64,000 nt of DNA from Streptomyces flavidovirens DSM 40150. GTDB lineage: Bacteria > Actinomycetota > Actinomycetes > Streptomycetales > Streptomycetaceae. A program made the position numbers and the translations under genes. The DNA is taken from positions 1-64,000 of the forward strand of contig NZ_AUBE01000023.1 of the NCBI RefSeq assembly GCF_000429085.1, in the 5' to 3' direction. Below the pieces are notes generated by a model. It searched no databases, was not told the origin of the DNA, and worked only from the letters and a program-made list of their open reading frames with translations. Positions 1 through 6,550 of this stretch are shown here, piece after piece; the stretch's first letter is position 1, and each line of letters starts with the position of its first letter.

Positions 1-18
1 AATGCGGTGGCTTGCGCC

Positions 19-288
19 TTAGCTGACGATGCCGAGGATGGGCAGTGCCGGGGCGTCGGAGTTGTCGACGATGGCGGACTTCTTCATGTCGTGGCACTGG
101 TTGGTGCGTGCCTCGTCGAGGACCTCGATGGTGATGACGTCGATGTCCTGGATGGTCGGGCAGACATCGTCGATGATCTGGAGGTTCTGCGAGAACGACG
201 GCTCGTCGGTGGCGATCGCCGGGGAGGCGGCGAAGCCGGTGGCGGCAAGCGTGAGCAGAGAGCCGGCGAGCACCTTCTTGGCGTTCAT
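19..288 (-). CDS. rodlin-like small secreted protein, copy 1
   Basis: The product is 89 aa with a classic Sec signal peptide: an Asn-Lys-Lys start, a hydrophobic core and an Ala-rich cleavage region near residue 27. The mature part has two cysteines in a C-P-T-I-Q-D-I ... N-Q-C pattern. This resembles the C-terminal half of streptomycete rodlins (RdlA/RdlB), which organise the chaplin rodlet layer on aerial hyphae. It is shorter than typical rodlins (about 130 aa), so the family call is an inference. The start was chosen for GAAAGG about 9 bases upstream. A near-identical gene lies directly upstream. Confidence 0.6.
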   Translation of the reverse strand: MNAKKVLAGSLLTLAATGFAASPAIATDEPSFSQNLQIIDDVCPTIQDIDVITIEVLDEARTNQCHDMKKSAIVDNSDAPALPILGIVS

Positions 289-442
289 GCGATGAGCCTT
301 TCCTGAAAGGGGGAGGAGATCCAGCGCCGTGGAGGCGCCGATGCAATATCTAACGTCACAATCGCGAGGGAGTTGCGGTTCTGGCGCGGGAATTACCTCG
401 TTTGCCGCTTCTTTCCGCATGCCGCGAGAGGTCATACGAAAG

Positions 443-475
443 CCAGGCCTCGTGGAAGGCGTCCACGAGACCTGG
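443..475 (-). terminator. hairpin terminator after rodlin-like copy 2
   Basis: A 13-bp stem with one mismatch (443-455 with 463-475) and a 7-base loop. On the minus strand it is followed by CTTTCGT. It sits between the two rodlin-like genes and would end transcription of the upstream copy. Confidence 0.7.
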
Positions 476-526
476 CGTCTCTCCCGGTATACCGGGGAAG
501 TGTTGCGATTAAGCGCGCCGAGCGCC

Positions 527-832
527 TTAGCGGACGGTGCCGAGGATGGGCAGTGCCGGGGCGTCGGAGTTGTCGACGATGGCGGACTTCTTCATGTCGT
601 GGCACTGGTTGGCGCGGGCCTCGTCGAGGACCTCGATGGTGATGACGTCGATGTCCTGGATGGTCGGGCAAAGGTCATCGATGATCGTGATGTTCTGCGA
701 GAACGACGCTCCGTCGCCCTTTCCGTGCCCACCCCGATTGTTCGGGTCCTCGTAGGCCATCGCCGGGGAGGCGGCGAAGCCGGTGGCGGCAAGCGTGAGC
801 AGGGAGCCGGCGAGCACCTTCTTGGCGTTCAT
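527..832 (-). CDS. rodlin-like small secreted protein, copy 2
   Basis: The product is 101 aa and almost identical to the downstream copy in its signal peptide and C-terminal half. It differs mainly by a 12-residue Gly/Lys/Asp-rich insertion after the cleavage site. The two cysteines keep the same spacing. Mature length and Cys pattern fit a rodlin-like cell-surface protein, secreted by Sec and probably made during aerial growth; that role is inferred from the family. DNA identity with copy 1 is high across the whole 3' part, indicating recent tandem duplication or gene conversion. Confidence 0.6.
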   Translation of the reverse strand: MNAKKVLAGSLLTLAATGFAASPAMAYEDPNNRGGHGKGDGASFSQNITIIDDLCPTIQDIDVITIEVLDEARANQCHDMKKSAIVDNSDAPALPILGTVR

Positions 833-1224
833 GCGATGAGCCTTTCATGAAATGGGGGAAGTCCGGCGCCGTTCAGGCACCGGTGGAATAGCTAACGCAT
901 TGATCGCGGACTGGTCGCTGCGGGAGGGGTAGATTCACTCCCTTGCCGCATTCCTGGCACTCGTTGAGGGGTATGTGGTGGCGCGAATAGGACTTTCGTA
1001 AGATGCTCCCGGCCCCGCGTTTCAGTGGGACGCCTGCGGGAGGATTTGCCGACCCTGGGGTGGTCGATGTGCTGCGCTCGGGCCATGCGCCGCGAGCCGG
1101 TGGCCCGGAGGGCCTCGTACGGGCGTGGCGGTCGCGGTAGTCGCAGTGCTGACGGCCGAGGGATGGACGAACCCTCCGCAATGATCTTGCGGAGGGTGTG
1201 GATCGCGCCTCTGGTCTGTGAAAG
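833..1224. other. host intergenic region left of attL
   Basis: No convincing gene lies in these 392 bases. Open frames here run antisense to, or through, the tRNA fragment and have no ribosome binding site. The region holds the promoter side of rodlin-like copy 2 and, at 1172-1196, the terminator that belonged to the tRNA-Arg gene before the prophage inserted. Confidence 0.6.
1172..1196 (-). terminator. orphaned tRNA-Arg terminator
   Basis: A perfect 10-bp stem (CCCTCCGCAA with TTGCGGAGGG) and a 5-base loop, 28 bases beyond the displaced tRNA 3' end. Before phage insertion it would have followed the tRNA-Arg gene on the same strand. It is now about 43 kb from the functional tRNA. Confidence 0.7.
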
Positions 1225-1270
1225 GCGCCCCCGGCAGGACTCGAACCTGCGGCCAAGCGCTTAGAAGGCG
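1225..1270 (-). repeat. attL: 46-bp tRNA-Arg 3' fragment
   Basis: These 46 bases are identical to 44163-44208 and cover the tRNA from the anticodon loop to the discriminator base. They are the host's original 3' end of the tRNA gene, separated from its 5' half by the prophage. The fragment lacks the D-arm and half the acceptor stem, so it is not a functional tRNA. Confidence 0.95.
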
Positions 1271-1278
1271 TGCGAGAT

Positions 1279-1309
1279 TAAGCGATGTGCTGACCTGCGT
1301 TTCCGCTGG
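1279..1309 (+). promoter_or_regulatory. left integrase arm-type site (P' arm)
   Basis: TAAGCGATGTGCT is followed without a gap by GACCTGCGTTTCCGCTGG. The same two words occur in the same order and orientation beside attR (44100-44112 and 44132-44149), there separated by 19 bases. In circular phage DNA they would flank the att core, as integrase or excision-factor arm sites do. The role is inferred. Confidence 0.55.
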
Positions 1310-1391
1310 CCGCGCCGAACCAATCTAGGGAAAGGCGCTTGGCCTAAATTTCTCGGAACTTTGACGCAGAACCGACGCCCAGACGCGACGC

Positions 1392-1422
1392 CGCCCCGGC
1401 CTCCACTGTAGAGGCCGGGGCG
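1392..1422. terminator. 12-bp GC hairpin near attL
   Basis: CGCCCCGGCCTC pairs with GAGGCCGGGGCG across a 7-base loop. There is no T-run on either side. It may block transcription from the host into the prophage or the reverse. Confidence 0.45.
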
Positions 1423-1620
1423 ACCGGGATGCTGCGGCTCCGTCATCTGGACGGAATGACGAACCTCGCGCGAGGCCTTCGACCGCAGACCCGTGCCCAC
1501 CCGTGAGGGCGGACATATGCCGGAGGGGGGTGCCAAGCCGTTCTACCCCAATCCTCCGCGATCAATCAATGTGGGTTTTGCCCTACATACTTTGGATCAT
1601 GAAGCGGCGAACGTGATCGG

Positions 1621-1860
1621 GTGCCGCGCTCTGTCCCTCCGCCTGACTGGGTCATCGCCCGTCGCCGAGCCATCGGGGAACAGATCCGAGCAGCCCGGCT
1701 ATGGGCCAACCTCACGCAAGAGGAAGTGGCGAACAGGACCGGGATGGACCGGGCGACGTACAACCGCATCGAGCAGGGTCACGCTTCGGCGCTGCTCGAC
1801 TCTCTGATCCTCATCGCCGACGCCATCGGTGTCCCGCTCGCCGACCTCGTACGGCAGTGA
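1621..1860 (+). CDS. small XRE-family DNA-binding protein
   Basis: A 79-aa stand-alone helix-turn-helix of the XRE/Cro type. The core reads R-A-A-R-L-W-A-N-L-T-Q-E-E-V-A-N-R-T-G-M-D-R then Y-N-R-I-E-Q-G-H. It has only the HTH domain (about residues 17-75), so it probably acts as a dimeric repressor or cargo regulator. It is transcribed toward the phage interior from beside attL, opposite to its neighbours. There is no clear Shine-Dalgarno before the GTG, so the message may be leaderless. Confidence 0.75.
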   Translation: MPRSVPPPDWVIARRRAIGEQIRAARLWANLTQEEVANRTGMDRATYNRIEQGHASALLDSLILIADAIGVPLADLVRQ

Positions 1861-1863
1861 AGA

Positions 1864-1896
1864 GCCCCGGCCGGCCAAGTAGCGGCCAACCGGGGC
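1864..1896. terminator. convergent-gene hairpin
   Basis: GCCCCGG..GGCC pairs with GGCC..CCGGGGC, with a 2-base internal mismatch. It lies between the ends of the convergent XRE gene and the small Cys-rich gene and may serve both. Confidence 0.6.
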
Positions 1897-1902
1897 GACG
1901 AG

Positions 1903-2040
1903 CTAACTCCCGCAGACGCTGCAGGGCCACGCCGTCTGGCTGACGCAGTTGCCCCAGTCGTCGTACACGTAGATCGTCGTTTTGGTGCCAGTGCACCCGT
2001 TGTTACCGCAGGGCGTTTGCTGGTCCTCTTGGTGTCCCAT
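1903..2040 (-). CDS. 45-aa cysteine-rich protein
   Basis: A small protein with C-G-N-N-G-C, a central Cys and a terminal C-S-V-C, plus Tyr/Trp-rich strands between them. This looks like a tiny metal- or disulfide-stabilised fold. It overlaps the end of the upstream zinc-ribbon gene by 38 bases in another frame. The family was not recognised. It is likely real, because its composition is unlike the Arg/Pro-rich shadow frames around it. Confidence 0.5.
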   Translation of the reverse strand: MGHQEDQQTPCGNNGCTGTKTTIYVYDDWGNCVSQTAWPCSVCGS

Positions 2041-2203
2041 ACGTGAACCTGACCTTCTGCTCGGAGGTGGGCTCCCATCGCCGTTTGCACTCGGTGCAGT
2101 ACCAGCGCCATTGGTCGTCGGCGCCGGGCCGTGTAGTCGTGGTGTCTTTCCACAGCAGCGGGTGCGTGGGGCAGTGGGGGCAGTACGGCGGCTGTTGCGC
2201 CAC
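2003..2203 (-). CDS. 66-aa zinc-ribbon protein
   Basis: The motif C-P-H-C ... W-Y-C-T-E-C-K-R-R-W is a typical two-knuckle zinc ribbon (about residues 8-41), followed by a basic tail. It probably binds nucleic acid or a protein partner. It sits in a run of small Cys-rich genes downstream of the GntR regulator, so it may belong to that regulon. No specific function is assigned. Confidence 0.55.
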   Translation of the reverse strand: MAQQPPYCPHCPTHPLLWKDTTTTRPGADDQWRWYCTECKRRWEPTSEQKVRFTYGTPRGPANALR

Positions 2204-2304
2204 GGCAGGCTCCGTTCTCGTAGGTTCGCCAGCGTGTCGCGGCAGCCGGTCGTGCAGGGTGCTGACCCGCGGCTGTCCACCCGTACGAGCGACCAGCGGC
2301 GGGG

Positions 2305-2351
2305 CCCGTCTCGGCCGTCGACCTGTCCAGGGGCGTGGCGGCCGAGACGGG
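2305..2351 (-). terminator. hairpin after the 62-aa gene
   Basis: A perfect 13-bp stem (CCCGTCTCGGCCG with CGGCCGAGACGGG) starts 4 bases past the stop codon of the minus-strand gene ending at 2355. Confidence 0.65.
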
Positions 2352-2354
2352 GGC

Positions 2355-2543
2355 TCAGTGGGGGTGCTGGCCCAGCGCGCGCGGCGCGGGCGGCGCCGAG
2401 CGCCGGCCGTGAGGCTCGGGCGCGAAGTCTTCGGGGGTGATGGGCGGCCCGTGCCAGAGGAGGGTGACGCCGTGCTCGTCGCAGTGGGCGCCCGTGTCGT
2501 CCTCGTCGGGGAACTCGTGGTCGCCCTTCGGGCACTCGGTCAT
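2355..2543 (-). CDS. 62-aa acidic hypothetical protein
   Basis: The protein begins M-T-E-C-P-K-G-D-H-E-F and has a C-x..-H ... H-C-D-E-H pattern that could bind a metal, then a proline-rich tail. Its ATG overlaps the stop of the upstream 103-aa gene (ATGA), so the two are translationally coupled. The family was not recognised. Confidence 0.55.
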   Translation of the reverse strand: MTECPKGDHEFPDEDDTGAHCDEHGVTLLWHGPPITPEDFAPEPHGRRSAPPAPRALGQHPH

Positions 2544-2851
2544 CGCCGGGCCTCCCGTACTGCCCGCCGCAACTGAGCTCCGGTCTCGCACCCTTCGGGG
2601 CACGTCGGGCAGTCCGTGCAGTGGTCGAGGAGTGCCTTGTACGCCGCGTCTCCGCGGTGGCCCTGGCAGGACCGAGGGAACCAGTGAGTGGCGTAGTCGA
2701 GGATTCGGATCGGGCGCGGTCCGAGGTCGATGGCCGTGGACGCGGTGAGGGTGATCCCACACCACACGCAGTCCATGCCGCGCTGCTGCCGCTGGGACAG
2801 TCCGCGGAAGGGCGGGAGTGGTGCGGGTGCGGTTGCGGTGTCGTTGGACAT
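2540..2851 (-). CDS. 103-aa Cys-rich conserved streptomycete protein
   Basis: It has C-V-W-C near residue 30, a W-F-P-R-S-C-x-G-H segment, and H-C-T-D-C-P-T-C-P-E-G-C toward the end: eight or more Cys/His ligands suggesting two zinc sites. I recall this protein type beside GntR regulators in streptomycete mobile elements, but its function is unknown. It starts at an ATG about 60 bases below a GACTAGTC element that also occurs upstream of the GntR gene, so GntR control is likely. Confidence 0.6.
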   Translation of the reverse strand: MSNDTATAPAPLPPFRGLSQRQQRGMDCVWCGITLTASTAIDLGPRPIRILDYATHWFPRSCQGHRGDAAYKALLDHCTDCPTCPEGCETGAQLRRAVREARR

Positions 2852-2916
2852 GCTGGACCCCTGCGGCAACAGTGGGTGATCCCTGCGGAACACCCCGTAC
2901 ATGCATGGTCCACCGG

Positions 2917-2927
2917 TGGACTAGTCA
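2917..2927. promoter_or_regulatory. candidate GntR operator B
   Basis: TGGACTAGTCA contains the perfect palindrome GACTAGTC and directly follows a second palindrome, TCCACCGGTGGA (2909-2920). It lies between the GntR gene and its downstream Cys-rich genes. The same GACTAGT core occurs in the GntR gene's own promoter region. Confidence 0.5.
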
Positions 2928-2949
2928 GGTCAAGGGGTTGCACACGAAA

Positions 2950-2975
2950 GAGCCCCCCGCCAACGGCAGGGGCTC
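2950..2975 (-). terminator. terminator of the GntR gene
   Basis: GAGCCCC pairs with GGGGCTC. On the minus strand this is followed by TTTCGTG. It starts about 20 bases past the GntR stop codon. Confidence 0.75.
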
Positions 2976-2995
2976 ACAAGAGGGTTGACGGAATA

Positions 2996-3727
2996 TCAGC
3001 CGCCCATCGGATACTCCTCCGTCCGCGACCAGCGGCCCGCCGGGCTGATGCCCACCTCGTAGGCCAGCGCGCGCCCTTCAACGTCGTAAGCCACGTGTCG
3101 CGCCTCCGCCACGGCGGCCGGGCCCTCCAGCCGCAGCAGCTCCAGCTCCTGCTCCGTGGCCAGGCGGGCAGTCCACCAGTCGCGGCCGGTGTGGGGCCGA
3201 CGGCCAGTCTGCATCTCCACGTACCGGGTCGTCCCCTCGCGGACACGCTCACGCTGCAACAGCCTGGGCGCTGCTGCGCCGACCTCGGCCGTGAACCAGC
3301 TGTACGAGGTAGCCGTGGGCGTCTCGCCCTCGAACGTCACGCGGTGGCGGCAGACCACGTTCGCGCCGGTCTCGATGCCGAGCCCGGTGGCCACGTCCTC
3401 CGGCGCCGGGACGATGTCGGCGGACACGATCTCGGCGTACTCCCCAGCGGTGTAGATGTTGCCGGTCGCAACCGAGGTGGCGTACCGCTCTCCTGCGGTA
3501 CGGGCAAGCGGGGTTCGCTCGCGCACCGTTGAGCCGGTCCCCTGGCGGGTCTCGATGAGTCCTTCCTGGCGGAGAACGTCGAGCGCCTTCACGACAGTGG
3601 CGCGCGAGACACCCCACTTCTCGGTCAGTTCGCGCTCGGACGGCAGCGCCTGGCCGGCCGTCAGTTCGCCGCGCACGATCCGGCCTCGGAGGTCGGCGGC
3701 GATCTGGTCGTACTTGGGCAGTGCCAT
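2996..3727 (-). CDS. GntR/HutC-family transcriptional regulator
   Basis: The 243-aa protein has an N-terminal winged helix: Y-D-Q-I-A-A-D-L-R-G-R-I, then L-P-S-E-R-E-L-T and V-S-R-A-T-V-V-K-A-L (residues 6-65). A UTRA-type effector domain fills the C-terminal half. This is the architecture of KorSA/TraR-like repressors of streptomycete plasmids and AICEs, which are often autoregulated. An inverted repeat TGACTA-N14-TAGTCA lies 14 bases upstream of the ATG. The likely regulon is itself plus the small Cys-rich genes to the left. The effector is unknown. Confidence 0.85.
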   Translation of the reverse strand: MALPKYDQIAADLRGRIVRGELTAGQALPSERELTEKWGVSRATVVKALDVLRQEGLIETRQGTGSTVRERTPLARTAGERYATSVATGNIYTAGEYAEIVSADIVPAPEDVATGLGIETGANVVCRHRVTFEGETPTATSYSWFTAEVGAAAPRLLQRERVREGTTRYVEMQTGRRPHTGRDWWTARLATEQELELLRLEGPAAVAEARHVAYDVEGRALAYEVGISPAGRWSRTEEYPMGG

Positions 3728-3740
3728 TACTTTCCCCTGC

Positions 3741-3766
3741 TGACTAGTGGACTGGCCCAGTAGTCA
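3741..3766. promoter_or_regulatory. candidate GntR operator A (autoregulatory)
   Basis: TGACTA at 3741 and TAGTCA at 3761 form an inverted repeat with a 14-base spacer. The left half extends to TGACTAGTGGAC, nearly matching operator B at 2917 in inverse orientation. It lies just upstream of the GntR start. Confidence 0.5.
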
Positions 3767-3815
3767 TGCTGAGGGTCAACGTGCGTAGAGGTCAAGCGTC
3801 CCAGGACGCACGAAT

Positions 3816-3851
3816 CGCCCCCTGCCCTCCCCGAGGGGAGAACAGGGGGCG
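3816..3851 (-). terminator. terminator of the lysis operon
   Basis: An outer 9-bp stem (CGCCCCCTG with CAGGGGGCG) encloses an inner CTCCCC/GGGGAG stem. It begins 7 bases past the collagen-like gene's stop codon. Confidence 0.7.
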
Positions 3852-3857
3852 TTGTCG

Positions 3858-4535
3858 TCAAGAGCGCCGTCGTTCGGCAGGGAGCCCGAGCACGCTCGGG
3901 TTCGATGGGGGCGGGTCAGGATCTTCCGGCGGCGGGGCCCCGTCGCGGCGGCAGACCCGTGCGTCCTTGTCGTACTCCGGCGTCTGCCAGCTGTACCCCG
4001 TCTCGCAGGACTGGCCTGCCGGTCCTGGGGGTCCCGTGTCGCCGGTGTCGCCCTTCTCCCCGCGCTCGCCCTGCGGTCCCGGCACGGTGGAGTCCGCACC
4101 CGGCTGGCCGGCCGGGCCGGTGGGTCCGGGCACGGTCGAGTCGGCGCCCGATCGCCCTGGTTCACCAGAGGGTCCGGGTTCTGTGGAGTCCGAGCCCGGT
4201 CGCCCTGGCTTGCCTGGAGCACCGGACGCGCCCGGCGACGGTGTGATCGTCGGCGCGGCCCTACCGTCCTTGCCGTCCCTGCCATCGGTCCCGGCGCGGC
4301 CGGGTACTCCGGACGGTCCGACGTCGCCGCGCGAGCCTGGTTCCCCAGCAACTGGCGTGCCACCCATCTGCTGCACCTGGCGGGCCAGCGCATCTCTGGC
4401 CTCGTTTGCTTCGCGCAGGTCGACGGCCAGATCCTGCACGGTGAAAAGGGCCGCGCCAGCGAGGATCGCGCCGCCGACTGCAAGAACGTCCCTGCTGCGT
4501 GACCGGCTTTCGTCCGGCGCCTTGTGCCGCCTCAC
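3858..4535 (-). CDS. collagen-like membrane protein of the lysis cassette
   Basis: The 225-aa protein has a basic N-terminus, one membrane segment (about residues 17-36), a short coiled coil (38-57) and then Gly-X-Y collagen-like repeats (about 64-185). Within them the phrase D-S-T-x-P-G-P recurs three times at a spacing of about 15-18 residues. The C-terminal cap has two cysteines and a Pro-rich tail. Its GTG start overlaps the upstream stop (GTGA). Collagen repeats are common in phage tail fibres, but here the protein is membrane-anchored and sits after holin and amidase, so a lysis or cell-surface role is more likely. The function is unknown. Confidence 0.7.
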   Translation of the reverse strand: MRRHKAPDESRSRSRDVLAVGGAILAGAALFTVQDLAVDLREANEARDALARQVQQMGGTPVAGEPGSRGDVGPSGVPGRAGTDGRDGKDGRAAPTITPSPGASGAPGKPGRPGSDSTEPGPSGEPGRSGADSTVPGPTGPAGQPGADSTVPGPQGERGEKGDTGDTGPPGPAGQSCETGYSWQTPEYDKDARVCRRDGAPPPEDPDPPPSNPSVLGLPAERRRS

Positions 4536-4831
4536 GCTTTCGCCCCCGTCACGATTGCTGTCAGGTACGGAAGCAGGACCGCGACGACGGTGATGACCAC
4601 GCCGATCATCCACCGGCGGGTAGCGAGGATGCGTTCGGCGTCCTTCTCCCGCTGCGTCTCCAAGGCGGCGACGCGTTCGGCAATCGTGGTCTTCTCGATG
4701 TTGTAGACCTCGACCTGGACGACCTTGTCAAGGCGTGAGTTGAGCTGTCCCAGGTCCTCGCGCATGTCCTCGCGCAGGGATTGGATGAGCCGCCCAAGCT
4801 CCCCGTTCGACATCGACGGCTCATCAGCCAC
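4532..4831 (-). CDS. small coiled-coil membrane protein of the lysis cassette (DUF2746/XhlA-like)
   Basis: The 99-aa protein has a long amphipathic helical N-terminal region (L-I-Q-S-L-R-E-D-M-R-E-D-L-G-Q-L onward) and one C-terminal membrane helix (about 74-95). Proteins of this shape next to a holin in actinophages belong to the DUF2746 or haemolysin XhlA-like groups and help membrane disruption or regulate the holin. The GTG start is preceded by GGAG at 6 bases. Confidence 0.65.
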   Translation of the reverse strand: MADEPSMSNGELGRLIQSLREDMREDLGQLNSRLDKVVQVEVYNIEKTTIAERVAALETQREKDAERILATRRWMIGVVITVVAVLLPYLTAIVTGAKA

Positions 4832-4843
4832 GTGCTACTCCGA

Positions 4844-5098
4844 TCAGATGGAGGTCGGCCCGCGCGGGGTCGTCGGGGCGGCCACGGTCTCCGTGATGCC
4901 GGGGCCCACCGTGCCGCCGCTGGTGACGATCGCCGTCAGCAGCGCCAGCACGGCGGCGAGCCCGCCAACCGACAGCGCGGCGACCCACTCGACGTCGAGC
5001 AGCCCGAGCCCGTCGGCGCTGATGACGCCGAGTACGGCCTGCGCGAAGGTGCGCACCATGCGCTCGGCGGTCGCCTTCCAGAATGCTGCTGTGGTCAT
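4844..5098 (-). CDS. holin
   Basis: The 84-aa protein has one strong membrane helix (about 38-62), a weaker hydrophobic stretch at residues 18-34 and a short tail. It directly follows the amidase, with a 4-base ATGA overlap. Size, topology and position fit a phage holin that releases the endolysin through the membrane. Confidence 0.75.
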   Translation of the reverse strand: MTTAAFWKATAERMVRTFAQAVLGVISADGLGLLDVEWVAALSVGGLAAVLALLTAIVTSGGTVGPGITETVAAPTTPRGPTSI

Positions 5099-5829
5099 GC
5101 GTTCCTCTTCTCCAGCGCGGTAACGCGCTTCTCCAGAGCGGTGATTCGCTCGGCTGTTGTGGGGGGTTTCGGTGCGGGGGCCGGCGCCGGTGGCTTGGGC
5201 GCGGTCGGCGACCAGCTCGCCGGGTGCTTCAGCCGCTCGGCGACCCGGCGGCGGATGTCAGCCATGCCGACCCCCGGCCCGCGCGGGTCGATCTTTCCCG
5301 GCTGCCACTCGGAGTGTCCGATGACGGAGGTGTCGCCGCCCTTGCCCCAGCCGTGCGCGCGGAGCAGGGCGGCGGACGCGCGCACCGCTGCCTCTACCTG
5401 TACGGCGGGCCACGGGTCTTTGCCGTCGCCGAGGTTCTCGCACTCGAAGCCGTAGAAGTGCTGGTTGCCGTCGGTGTTCGCCTCGTTGTCCGGCGGGAGT
5501 GCGGTCTCTGCGATGACGGCACGCAGTACGTCGTCGTCACCGAGCCCGGCGTGGTTGGTCCGGCCGTGGCCGACGAGGTGCACGGTCCCGTCCTTGGCGA
5601 TGACGCCGTGGCACAGCGGTCCGGGCAGGGCACTGTGCCCCTTCCGGCACAGGGCGACCGTGTCAGCGGTCCCCTTGCTCACGGTGTGGTGGATCATCAC
5701 CCCGTGGACGGGGCCCCACGCGCCCTTGTGGTTGCGGTTGTGCGTGCGCCAGTTGCCTTCCTCCTGCACCTTGACGCCCTCGGCGCGCAGAGCGGAGAGC
5801 AGACGATCAGCGGACAACGGTGCGGCCAT
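5095..5829 (-). CDS. endolysin: N-acetylmuramoyl-L-alanine amidase (PGRP/Amidase_2)
   Basis: The 244-aa protein has the type-2 amidase/PGRP domain (about residues 25-195). Metal and catalytic motifs visible are M-I-H-H-T (His 47/48), G-H-G-R-T-N-H-A-G, and I-G-H-S-E-W-Q-P-G-K-I-D-P (His172, Lys179, Asp181). A Pro-Ala linker leads to two near-identical heptads (I/V-T-A-L-E-K-R), a short coiled coil instead of a usual cell-wall-binding domain. It cuts the amide bond between muramic acid and the stem peptide. The start was chosen for GGAG 5 bases upstream of the ATG; an upstream ATG at 5844 is less likely. Confidence 0.9.
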   Translation of the reverse strand: MAAPLSADRLLSALRAEGVKVQEEGNWRTHNRNHKGAWGPVHGVMIHHTVSKGTADTVALCRKGHSALPGPLCHGVIAKDGTVHLVGHGRTNHAGLGDDDVLRAVIAETALPPDNEANTDGNQHFYGFECENLGDGKDPWPAVQVEAAVRASAALLRAHGWGKGGDTSVIGHSEWQPGKIDPRGPGVGMADIRRRVAERLKHPASWSPTAPKPPAPAPAPKPPTTAERITALEKRVTALEKRNA

Positions 5830-5850
5830 GAGATCTCCAGACATGACGAA

Positions 5851-5874
5851 AGCCCCGGCCATGGGCTCGGGGCT
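5851..5874 (-). terminator. intergenic hairpin before the endolysin
   Basis: AGCCCCG pairs with CGGGGCT. On the minus strand it is followed by TTTCGTCATG. It separates the tail genes from the lysis cassette, which therefore probably has its own promoter or is read by partial read-through. Confidence 0.65.
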
Positions 5875-5889
5875 CGGCGGGGCGAACGG

Positions 5890-6135
5890 TCAGACGGTGG
5901 GCGTGACCGCCTCGCTGTACGAGTACGTACGCGACGCGCCAGACAGACGGAAATGCTCTGACCTCGCTATGAGGTCCACGAACTGCTGGACGATCGCCCC
6001 CATTTCGGGCGCGTTTGGGTTGTCGGTCGTCGCAGTGATTGCGAGCTGGACTGGGTATTCGCCGATCGTTGTGACGCTGCGCGCGTCGATCGTCCACTGG
6101 CTGCTGGTCGGACCCTGCGGGGCACCGAGGGGCAT
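5890..6135 (-). CDS. 81-aa tail-region protein
   Basis: A small, non-membrane protein beginning M-P-L-G-A-P-Q-G-P and rich in Thr/Ser, with no recognised motif. It lies between the minor tail proteins and the lysis cassette in the same direction. It is probably a structural accessory of the tail tip. Confidence 0.55.
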   Translation of the reverse strand: MPLGAPQGPTSSQWTIDARSVTTIGEYPVQLAITATTDNPNAPEMGAIVQQFVDLIARSEHFRLSGASRTYSYSEAVTPTV

Positions 6136-6145
6136 GCGGTATCTC

Positions 6146-6541
6146 CTATTCGACGATGAAGCTGACGTGCATCCGTAGATTTCTGCCAGTCGCGATGTCC
6201 CCGGTCGACGTCCTCAGAGTGCAGAGGCCGTCGGTGCCGATAACGAACCCGCCGGTGGCGGTGCCGTCATCCCAGTCGCCGTTGATCGTGCCGTGCGTCG
6301 GCCGCCAGCCAGCGGGCGCGGTGCAGGCAGCCGTGTCCGGGAGATTTCCTGAGGTCAGCGCGATGGCGGCGCCTGTGCGCTGGACGTACATGTCCAACAC
6401 GATCACGTTGCCCGACCTCGCGCCCCGGAAGTCGTTCACGCTGAATCCACTGGCCGCGACCAGCCCTGTGGTGGTGATGGTCGGGGTGTCAGTGAGCAGC
6501 CGTGCTGCGGTGATCCGCATACCGGCAAGCCACGCGGTCAT
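6146..6541 (-). CDS. 131-aa minor tail protein
   Basis: A beta-rich protein (T-I-T-T-T-G-L-V-A, N-V-I-V-L-D-M-Y-V, T-A-T-G-G-F-V-I) ending in R-M-H-V-S-F-I-V-E, as in small fibre or receptor-binding domains. It directly follows the large minor tail gene with a 9-base gap. A distal tail or host-recognition role is inferred from position only. Confidence 0.55.
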   Translation of the reverse strand: MTAWLAGMRITAARLLTDTPTITTTGLVAASGFSVNDFRGARSGNVIVLDMYVQRTGAAIALTSGNLPDTAACTAPAGWRPTHGTINGDWDDGTATGGFVIGTDGLCTLRTSTGDIATGRNLRMHVSFIVE

Positions 6542-6550
6542 GCAGGCCTC

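Larger units (their letters stand above)
1271..1620. other. attL-proximal arm region, no gene
   Basis: These 350 bases hold a TAAGCGATGTGCT element (1279-1291) directly followed by GACCTGCGTTTCCGCTGG (1292-1309). Both recur beside attR. A 12-bp-stem hairpin lies at 1392-1422. There is no convincing reading frame. A possible -10 (TACTTT, near 1589) precedes the XRE gene. Confidence 0.6.

Noticed and set aside
873..1256. Minus-strand frame across the tRNA fragment
   Set aside because: It is read out of the displaced tRNA 3' end, has no ribosome binding site and is Arg/Ser-rich.
1903..2943. Long 346-codon minus-strand open frame
   Set aside because: Only its last 45 codons look like protein. 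The rest is Arg/Pro-rich shadow of three real small genes in other frames.
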